This document shows, piece after piece, positions 6,583 through 12,073 of a stretch of DNA of 15,967 bases (its first letter is position 1; each line of letters starts with the position of its first letter). Origin of the DNA: Caldifarciminota bacterium. Its GTDB lineage: Bacteria; Hydrothermota; Tepidihabitantia; Tepidihabitantales; Tepidihabitantaceae. The notes below the pieces were generated by a model, which did no database searches, was not told the origin of the DNA, and saw only the letters and a program-made list of their open reading frames with translations. Made by a program: the position numbers and the translations under genes. The DNA lies in contig DSBX01000112.1 in the NCBI GenBank assembly GCA_011049385.1, forward strand, positions 1 through 15,967, given 5' to 3'.

Positions 6583-6601
6583 CCCGGCCGGGCTTGGGCC
6601 G

Positions 6602-7039
6602 ATGGCCGTGTACCAGACGCAGAGCGCGGCCGAGACAATTGCTCTCGGCCGCGCTCTTGCCGAGGAGTTGTGTCCGGGCGACGTAGTCGCCTTCCACGGT
6701 GACCTCGGTAGCGGCAAGACCACGATGATAAAGGGCATCGCGGCCGGTCTCGGGGTCGAGGAGACCGTGCTCAGTCCGTCCTTCGTCATCGTCACCGAGT
6801 ACCGGGGGCGACTACCGGTCTACCACGTTGACCTTTACCGGCTGGCCGGCTCGGCCGAACTCGGCACTGACGAACTGGAAGATTACCTTGAGGGCGAAGG
6901 TGTCTGTCTCATCGAATGGGCGGAGCGGGTGGGGAATGCGCTCCCGGACCGTACTATCCGGGTGCGGATTGAGTACGAGGGCGAAGGCCGGCGGGTCTGG
7001 GTCGAAAGGTCCGGGTCAGCGGCAGAGCCGGTCCAGTAA
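6602..7039 (+). CDS. tsaE: tRNA threonylcarbamoyladenosine biosynthesis ATPase TsaE (YjeE)
   Basis: TsaE is the P-loop ATPase that works with TsaB and TsaD to make t6A37 on ANN-decoding tRNAs. It is 145 residues, the usual size. The Walker A motif is GDLGSGKTT (33-41). LSPSFVIVTEY (58-67), the YHVDLYRL segment (74-81) and the near-terminal LIEWAERV (103-110) are family hallmarks. It follows the thiolase by 19 bases and is probably on the same transcript, although it has no functional link to acyl-CoA metabolism. No clear Shine-Dalgarno is seen before ATG 6602, so coupling or read-through from the thiolase may matter. Its last 24 bases overlap the end of mfd on the other strand. The partners tsaB and tsaD are not in the window. 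Confidence 0.95.
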   Translation: MAVYQTQSAAETIALGRALAEELCPGDVVAFHGDLGSGKTTMIKGIAAGLGVEETVLSPSFVIVTEYRGRLPVYHVDLYRLAGSAELGTDELEDYLEGEGVCLIEWAERVGNALPDRTIRVRIEYEGEGRRVWVERSGSAAEPVQ

Positions 7040-9994
7040 CTCGGTTATGCCGCCGCGCAGGGTTTCGGTCCGGTCCGGTCCGGTGATGGTGATGAGGCCG
7101 GCGCGGGCGGAGACCTTGAGCAGGCCGAGCTTCCGGGCCCGGATCCGCACGAGCGCAATCCGGAAGAGATCGGCGACTACGGGTGGGTAACGGCCGAAAC
7201 GATCCACCAGTTCCTCTTCGAAGCCCCGCAGCTCTTCCTCGGACTCGAGCCCGAGCAGGCGCCGGTAGAGCGCTACCCGCTCGAAGGCCTCGGGGACGTA
7301 GCTTTCGGGCATGAAGGCGTTGAGTTCGAGCGACAGCTCGGGCTCGGCCGCCGGTTCCTCGCCCCGAAGCCGGGACGAGGCCTCGCGGATCATCCGGGCG
7401 TAGAGGTTGAGCCCGACCCTTGCGACCTGTCCATGCTGGCGCGTGCCGAGCAGGTCCCCGGCCCCACGGATTTCCAGGTCGCGCAAGGCCAGCCGGAAGC
7501 CGGACCCGAGCCGGGAGTAGGCGACGAGCGCGGATAGCCGCTTGCGGGCCTCGGGCGTGATGTCGGCGCGCGACGGGGTTAAGAACAGTGCGTGGGCCTG
7601 GCGACCGGAGCGGCCGACGCGCCCGCGGAGCTGGTGCAGGTCGGCGAGGCCGAAAGTGTCGGCCCGGTCCACGATGATGGTGTTGACGTTGGGCAGGTCA
7701 ACGCCCGATTCGATGATGGCGGTCGAGAGCAGGACCGGGTGCCGGCCGGTGGCAAACTCCAGGTACAGGTCCTCGAGCCGGCGCGCCGGCATCCGGCCGT
7801 GGGCGGTGGCGATATCCAACCCGGGAAGGAGACGGCGCAAGCGGCGTTCGACGATGCCCAGCGTCTGGATGCGGTTGTGGACGAAGAACACCTGGCCGTT
7901 GCGGTCGAGTTCGCGCTCAAGGTAGCGGGTGATGAGCGCGTCGTCCCAGGGCGCGACTTCGGTGAGCACTTCGCGCCGGCCCGGGGGCGGGGTGTGGATG
8001 GTTGAGATGTCTCGCAGGCCGACCAGCGCAAGGTAGAGTGTGCGTGGCACCGGCGTCGCCGAGAGCGACAGCACGTCCACCCCGGCTCGCAGAGCCTTGA
8101 TGCGTTCCTTCTGGCGCACGCCGAATTTCTGCTCCTCGTCCACGATGAGCAGGCCGAGGTCGCGGAAGCGGGGCGCGGTGGAGAGCAGGGAATGGGTGGC
8201 GATGACGATGTCCACCCGGCCGGCGGCGATGTCGTCGAGAACCCGGTGCCGCGCGGTGGGCGGCACGAGCCGGGAGATCATCTCGACCCGGAATGGGAAG
8301 GGTGCGAGGCGGCGCCGGAAGGTGTCGAAATGCTGCCAGCACAGGATCGTCGTCGGCACCAGCACCGCGACCTGCTTCAGACCGGCCGCGGCCTTGAAGG
8401 CCGCGCGCAGGGCGACCTCGGTCTTGCCGTAGCCAACGTCGCCGCAGACCAGCCGCTCCATCGGCCGGCCGCGTTCCATATCCTGCCGGACCGTCTCCAG
8501 GGCCCAGGCTTGGTCCGGTGTTTCGGTGAAGGGAAAGGCGGCGGCGAGTTCGCGGTGCCACTCGCCGTCGGGTGCGAAGGTGTGGCCGCGGGCCAGCGCA
8601 CGGCGGGCGCTGATCTCGACCAGTTCGCCGGCGTAGTCGAGGCTGGCCCGGGCGGCCCGGGCCTTGGCGAGGAGCCAGGAGCGGCCGCCAATGCGGTCCA
8701 GCGCGGGCGCCTCGCGGCCGCTGCCGACATAGCGGTCCACCAGGCCCAGGTTCTCGACCGGCACGAAGACGCGGTCGCCGGCGGCGTAGCGCAGGGTCAA
8801 GTAGTCCTTCTCCACCGCTTCGTGCCGGACCCGGCGAGTGCCCTCGAAGACACCGACGCCGTAGTCAACGTGGACGACGTGGTCGCCGGGCCGGAGCGCG
8901 ACGAGGTTGTCCACCGGCACGCCGCGGAATCGCCGCCGCGCCGGCCGCGGCCGGGGAGAGCCGTAGAGCTCGCGCTCGGTGAGCAGGCCGATGCCGGCCC
9001 GCGCGCCGACGAAACCGTGACTCAAGCTTACCGGCAGGAGCGCCGGGCCCGGGCCGAGCGTCTCGCGCAGGCGGCGACAGCGTTCAGGGGTGCCGCAGGC
9101 AAGATGCCAGCACAAGGGAGAGGCGGCCAACTCGGAGCGCAGGAGTTCTGAGTTGCCCAGGTAACTACCGGGCTCCACGAAGCCGAGGTCGAAGCGAGCT
9201 TCGGTTCCTGCGGTCAGTTCGATGACCGCCCGGCGCTCCGCGACTTCCTTCTCGTTGCGGATGGAGGGTCGACCGGCAGGGTCAGTGACGAGTACCGTCC
9301 GGTCCGGCAGGAGCCGGGCAACAGTCAGGTTGCTGAGTTCAGGTGTTCGGCGCGACAGGATGGTGACGGACTCAACCCTGCGCGTCGTGCGCTGGGACAA
9401 GGCGTCGAACGACCGTACCGACTCGACCGTGTCGCCAGCGAATTCCAACCGGGATGGCGTCTCGGTCCGTTCCGGGAAGACATCAACGATACCGCCTCGG
9501 CGGGCGAACTCGCCGGGCTCGACCACCAGGTCAACCAGCTCATAGCCGGCGCGGTCCAGCCAGGCGATGACCGCCTCCGGTGTTGCGGTTCCACCTGCGG
9601 CAACAGCCAACTCGCGCTCGCCGGCGGGAAGCTGGCTGGGCAGGGGGCGGTCGAGGTCGGGGCCGATGATGACGATCACTGATGGTTCGTCGGTGGCTAT
9701 GTTCTGCAGGACTCGGGCCGCGTCCTCCCGTTCCGGCACCGGGGCGAGGACTGCCAGTCCGGGCCGGAGCCGGGCAAGGTCGGCGAGCGCCTCGTCGCGT
9801 TCGTCATCATCGGTGCAGATGAGCGCGACCGGACGCCGGAGCCGTTCGGCAACGGCGGCTGCCAGCAGTGCGCGGGCCGCGCCCGCGACGCCGCGTACGC
9901 CGACGCGGGCGTTGCCGGCGAGCTTACCAGCCAGTTCGCCGAGCAAGGGTGCGGCTGCGAACGCGGTGAAGAGGTCTTCAGGGGGCAAGGTCAT
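7016..9994 (-). CDS. mfd: Transcription-repair coupling factor Mfd
   Basis: Mfd is the ATP-driven translocase that removes RNA polymerase stalled at DNA lesions and recruits UvrA. It is 992 residues. The UvrB-like N-terminal module includes ELVDLVVEPGEFARRGGIVDVFP (152-174). The RNA-polymerase-interaction (CarD-like) domain spans about 368-423 (GDHVVHVDYGVGVFEG, VPVENLGLVDRYVG). The RecG-like motor has Walker A GDVGYGKTE (518-526), DEEQ (619-622), SATPVPRTL (645-653), TAIIESGVDLP (758-768) and QLRGRVGRSGRQ (788-799). The TRG-type segment GSGFRLALRDLEIRGAGDLLG follows at 830-850, and the C-terminal domain 7 is present (NAFMPESYVPEAFERV). It is shorter than E. coli Mfd (1148), with the deficit before the CarD-like domain. 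ATG 9994 has no strong Shine-Dalgarno; a consensus TATAAT ends eight bases before it. Confidence 0.97.
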   Translation of the reverse strand: MTLPPEDLFTAFAAAPLLGELAGKLAGNARVGVRGVAGAARALLAAAVAERLRRPVALICTDDDERDEALADLARLRPGLAVLAPVPEREDAARVLQNIATDEPSVIVIIGPDLDRPLPSQLPAGERELAVAAGGTATPEAVIAWLDRAGYELVDLVVEPGEFARRGGIVDVFPERTETPSRLEFAGDTVESVRSFDALSQRTTRRVESVTILSRRTPELSNLTVARLLPDRTVLVTDPAGRPSIRNEKEVAERRAVIELTAGTEARFDLGFVEPGSYLGNSELLRSELAASPLCWHLACGTPERCRRLRETLGPGPALLPVSLSHGFVGARAGIGLLTERELYGSPRPRPARRRFRGVPVDNLVALRPGDHVVHVDYGVGVFEGTRRVRHEAVEKDYLTLRYAAGDRVFVPVENLGLVDRYVGSGREAPALDRIGGRSWLLAKARAARASLDYAGELVEISARRALARGHTFAPDGEWHRELAAAFPFTETPDQAWALETVRQDMERGRPMERLVCGDVGYGKTEVALRAAFKAAAGLKQVAVLVPTTILCWQHFDTFRRRLAPFPFRVEMISRLVPPTARHRVLDDIAAGRVDIVIATHSLLSTAPRFRDLGLLIVDEEQKFGVRQKERIKALRAGVDVLSLSATPVPRTLYLALVGLRDISTIHTPPPGRREVLTEVAPWDDALITRYLERELDRNGQVFFVHNRIQTLGIVERRLRRLLPGLDIATAHGRMPARRLEDLYLEFATGRHPVLLSTAIIESGVDLPNVNTIIVDRADTFGLADLHQLRGRVGRSGRQAHALFLTPSRADITPEARKRLSALVAYSRLGSGFRLALRDLEIRGAGDLLGTRQHGQVARVGLNLYARMIREASSRLRGEEPAAEPELSLELNAFMPESYVPEAFERVALYRRLLGLESEEELRGFEEELVDRFGRYPPVVADLFRIALVRIRARKLGLLKVSARAGLITITGPDRTETLRGGITELLDRLCR

Positions 9995-10002
9995 GCCTCG
10001 GG

Positions 10003-10008
10003 ATTATA
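10003..10008 (-). promoter_or_regulatory. Consensus -10 box directly upstream of mfd
   Basis: The minus strand reads TATAAT, then eight bases (CCCGAGGC), then the mfd ATG. Transcription would be expected to start on or within a base or two of the A of ATG. No convincing -35 is visible at 15-18 bases, and there is no TGN extension. GAGG in the gap is too close to the ATG for normal use as a Shine-Dalgarno. Confidence 0.5.
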
Positions 10009-10066
10009 GCCGGACATCAGCGGTTTGCGATTTCGCAACGCCGGACGGTCGGAGGGGACGACAGAA

Positions 10067-10089
10067 GCGGGGGGCTGATGGCCCCCCGC
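10067..10089 (-). terminator. Intrinsic-type terminator after the H1-like gene
   Basis: On the minus strand, GCGGGGGGC pairs perfectly with GCCCCCCGC around the loop CATCA, followed by TTCTGT. The stem is strong but the T-run weak. It begins 19 bases after the TAG of the lysine-rich gene and separates that gene from mfd. Confidence 0.7.
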
Positions 10090-10108
10090 CGAAGATGCGT
10101 TCAGGCTG

Positions 10109-10273
10109 CTACTTCTTCTTGGCCGGCTTCTTCTTGGCGACTTTCTTGACCGCCTTCTTGACGACCTTCTTAGCCGGCTTCTTAGCGACCTTCTTGGTCG
10201 TCTTCTTCGTGACCTTCTTCTTGGCCGGCTTCTTGGCAGCAGCCTTCTTCGCCGGTTTCTTCTTAGCTACCAT
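10109..10273 (-). CDS. Lysine-rich histone H1-like DNA-binding protein, 54 residues
   Basis: The protein starts MVAKKKPAKK and ends KKKPAKKK. By my count 28 of 54 residues are Lys; the rest are almost all Ala, Val, Pro and Thr, with no acidic, aromatic or cysteine residue. Lys pairs recur with a strict four-residue step through the middle (KKxx, with VT, TT, VA, PA, VV, AV between). This resembles bacterial H1-like tails (chlamydial Hc1, AlgP), proposed to bind and compact DNA non-specifically. There is no folded HU or other core domain. AGGAGG lies four bases before the ATG, a consensus promoter is just upstream and a terminator follows, so it is a stand-alone, probably well-expressed gene. 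Of the Lys codons 26 are AAG and two AAA. A ribosomal or RNA-binding role cannot be excluded. Confidence 0.88.
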   Translation of the reverse strand: MVAKKKPAKKAAAKKPAKKKVTKKTTKKVAKKPAKKVVKKAVKKVAKKKPAKKK

Positions 10274-10277
10274 CGGA

Positions 10278-10283
10278 CCTCCT
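10278..10283 (-). promoter_or_regulatory. Shine-Dalgarno of the H1-like gene
   Basis: AGGAGG on the minus strand is followed by TCCG and the ATG at 10273. It helps prove that this strand, and not the hydrophobic plus-strand reading of the same DNA, is the coding one. Confidence 0.85.
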
Positions 10284-10299
10284 TTGTTGGTACGCGCAG

Positions 10300-10327
10300 A
10301 TGATAGTGACCTTGCTCAAACTGTCAA
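10300..10327 (-). promoter_or_regulatory. Strong sigma70-like promoter of the H1-like gene
   Basis: The minus strand reads TTGACA (10327-10322), a 16-base spacer and TATCAT (10305-10300, five of six). An A/T-rich stretch (GCATTTTTGCTA) lies immediately upstream of the -35 and could act as an UP element. The expected leader is about 20 bases and contains the AGGAGG. This is the best promoter match in the window. Confidence 0.75.
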
Positions 10328-10382
10328 TAGCAAAAATGCACTTGGTGTTCTTCTTCTGCTGTTGTCGCCGCGAGTTGTCGCG

Positions 10383-11921
10383 TTACTCATTAGCTGGCAG
10401 GGACTCTGTCTCGATGCTATCGTGATACTCGTCAAGGTTCGTGAAGCCTCTATTGACAGTGGTTTGCGGCTCTTTGTCGTGCGCTGCTGCCGTTCTCTGT
10501 CGGTCAAGACACAACGTTACCGACGTCAGGCGCCCGGCTTCGACGGTTACCGTCGTGTCGCGGCCAAGAAGCTCATCGGTCAGCGGGACGAGAGAGAGTG
10601 CGTACTCACCGGCCGGGAGCTTGCGGAAGGTGAAACTGCCCTCGGAGTCTTCGGTGGTCAGGCTGTCCGTTGCCGGACCCCGGCAGAGCACGCGAGCCGC
10701 CACCGCGCGACCGGAGGCGCGGTCGTAGACCGCGCCCCAAAGCGAGCCCTGTCCGGCCTTCCGTACCGTGAGCAGGACACGGTTGGTGCGGTGCGGCTCG
10801 ATCAGCACCGATTCACTCGCCGGCAGGTAGTCGTCGGCCTCGGCGGTGAGTTTGAGCCACCCCGGTTCGATTCCTTCCAGTCTGAAGGTGCCGTCGGCAT
10901 CGGTTCGAGCCATTCCCTGATGCACCCACTCCGGCATGAGACGTGCCGGGACCGGTCGTCCGGTGCCGAATTCACGCACCTCAATGAGCGCATTGCCGTA
11001 GACCTCGGCACGAAGGTCAAGAGAGAGAGAGAGCCGGTGGGTGAGACCGAGCCCGCCGTAGGGAACGAGCGCGTAGTCGAGAGAGAAGGCTTCGTGGCGA
11101 AGGCCGATGCCTGCGGTGATGATTGACGTCCACCCGAGCGTGCGCCAGTCCTGCGGTCCGAACCGGCCGCCGGCACGGAGGCTCAGGAAGCTGTGGAGGT
11201 CGTACTCTCCGCCCAGGTGGAAGTGTGGCCGTTCCCCGAAGTCCAGGGCGGCATCGGCCAGCAGGCGCAGACGCGGCAGAGAGTTGGCGTACCGGTTCAG
11301 AAGCAGTGTCGGGCTGAGGGTGAGGCCGATGCGGAGTTCGGCAGGCAGGGGCCAGCGAACTGCGTCATACCATATACCAGGGCCTAGGTTGCGACCCGTG
11401 GCACCGATGCCGAGCCAGGGTGTCGGCCGGTAGAGCACACCGACGTCGCCCGCGGCGCCGTAGCCGTGTTCGCCGACAAGGTTGTCGTAGATACCTTTCA
11501 CTGAGGCACCGGCCAAGAGTCGGTCTAGAGGCCGGAAGCCGTAGCTGGCGATGGCGTAGCCGCTCTGGCTGTAGGCGGTGCCGCCGGGGTTGTTCTCCGG
11601 GTCGCGGAGTTCGATGCCGCCGACGCCGGAGTAGACCGCGCCGAAGCCGATGAAGCCGGGACCGAGCGGAAGGGTCCCGGCCAGCTTCTCATCACGCGTC
11701 CCGCCGAACCACTCGTGGTGCGACAGGCTGAGCTGGACGCGGGTAAGTTGTCCCAGCCCGGCCGGGTTCCAGAAGATGGCGCCCACATCGTCGGCAAGGC
11801 CGGTAAACGATTCTCCCATTGCGCAGGCGCGTGGTCCAACCGGCACTCGGAGCAGTGGGAAGGCGGTCGGGTCCGCGGCGCCAGGCAAGGTCAGGAACGT
11901 GAGTAACAACAGGTTGAGCAC
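10383..11921 (-). CDS. PorV/UPF0164-type outer-membrane barrel with two carboxypeptidase-regulatory-like domains
   Basis: A 512-residue protein predicted to sit in the outer membrane. After a hydrophobic N-terminus (1-17) comes the family hallmark RACAMGESFTGLADDVGAIFWNPAGL (31-56), then alternating strands with Gly/aromatic turns to about residue 303. This is the PorV/PorQ (UPF0164) arrangement. PorV takes part in type IX secretion and shuttles proteins carrying C-terminal sorting domains. Two Ig-like carboxypeptidase-regulatory domains follow (about 310-386 and 392-471; RTDADGTFRLEGIEPGWLKLTAEA, and EDSEGSFTFRKLPAGEYALSLVP) plus a polar tail, an addition not in classical PorV. GTG 11921 is supported by AGGAG five bases upstream. 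The signal peptide lacks the usual N-terminal Lys/Arg. It follows the giant repeat gene on the same strand, so they are probably coexpressed. No terminator is obvious after it. Confidence 0.82.
   Translation of the reverse strand: MLNLLLLTFLTLPGAADPTAFPLLRVPVGPRACAMGESFTGLADDVGAIFWNPAGLGQLTRVQLSLSHHEWFGGTRDEKLAGTLPLGPGFIGFGAVYSGVGGIELRDPENNPGGTAYSQSGYAIASYGFRPLDRLLAGASVKGIYDNLVGEHGYGAAGDVGVLYRPTPWLGIGATGRNLGPGIWYDAVRWPLPAELRIGLTLSPTLLLNRYANSLPRLRLLADAALDFGERPHFHLGGEYDLHSFLSLRAGGRFGPQDWRTLGWTSIITAGIGLRHEAFSLDYALVPYGGLGLTHRLSLSLDLRAEVYGNALIEVREFGTGRPVPARLMPEWVHQGMARTDADGTFRLEGIEPGWLKLTAEADDYLPASESVLIEPHRTNRVLLTVRKAGQGSLWGAVYDRASGRAVAARVLCRGPATDSLTTEDSEGSFTFRKLPAGEYALSLVPLTDELLGRDTTVTVEAGRLTSVTLCLDRQRTAAAHDKEPQTTVNRGFTNLDEYHDSIETESLPANE
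11020..11033. repeat. (AG)7 dinucleotide repeat inside the barrel gene
   Basis: Seven AG units on the plus strand read (CT)7 on the coding strand. They encode part of RLSLSLDL, the last predicted barrel strand (about residues 296-302). Gain or loss of one unit would shift the frame and remove both Ig-like domains. Confidence 0.9.
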
Positions 11922-12073
11922 CAGGGCTCCTTTCGCTTTAGTATTGCCAGGAGTTGCCCACCGGACACCCGGAACGGGCGCATCAGCTCGACCCGTAGCC
12001 GGGGCCGACGCGGTTCGATGGCCGGGCGTATCGTTGACGGCACGGCGTCGGTGGTCGTCTTCTTACCGCTCAT
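11891..12073 (-). CDS. Doubtful 60-residue ORF between the giant repeat gene and the barrel gene
   Basis: ATG 12073 overlaps the stop of the giant gene (TAA 12065-12063), and the frame runs 60 codons to a TGA at 11893-11891, overlapping the barrel start by 31 bases. The product is Arg/Lys/Pro-rich (PAIEPRRPRLRVELMRPF) and matches no family I know. In favour: the overlapping start, which would allow coupling, and mostly G/C third positions. Against: no recognisable Shine-Dalgarno, no domain, and the overlap with the well-supported barrel start. Otherwise this 141-base stretch is a plain spacer with only the barrel Shine-Dalgarno at its end. Confidence 0.25.
   Translation of the reverse strand: MSGKKTTTDAVPSTIRPAIEPRRPRLRVELMRPFRVSGGQLLAILKRKEPWCSTCCYSRS

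Noticed and set aside
6583..6592. CCCGGCCGGG palindrome between thiolase and tsaE as a terminator
   Set aside because: It is only a ten-base self-complementary stretch with no loop and no T-run, and it is too weak to end transcription.
9567..11126. A 519-codon plus-strand frame with a Phe/Leu/Ala-rich stretch that looks like a multi-pass membrane protein
   Set aside because: The hydrophobic stretch is the reverse complement of the AAG-rich lysine gene. The minus strand has the promoter, Shine-Dalgarno and terminator; the rest of the frame is antisense to mfd and the barrel gene.
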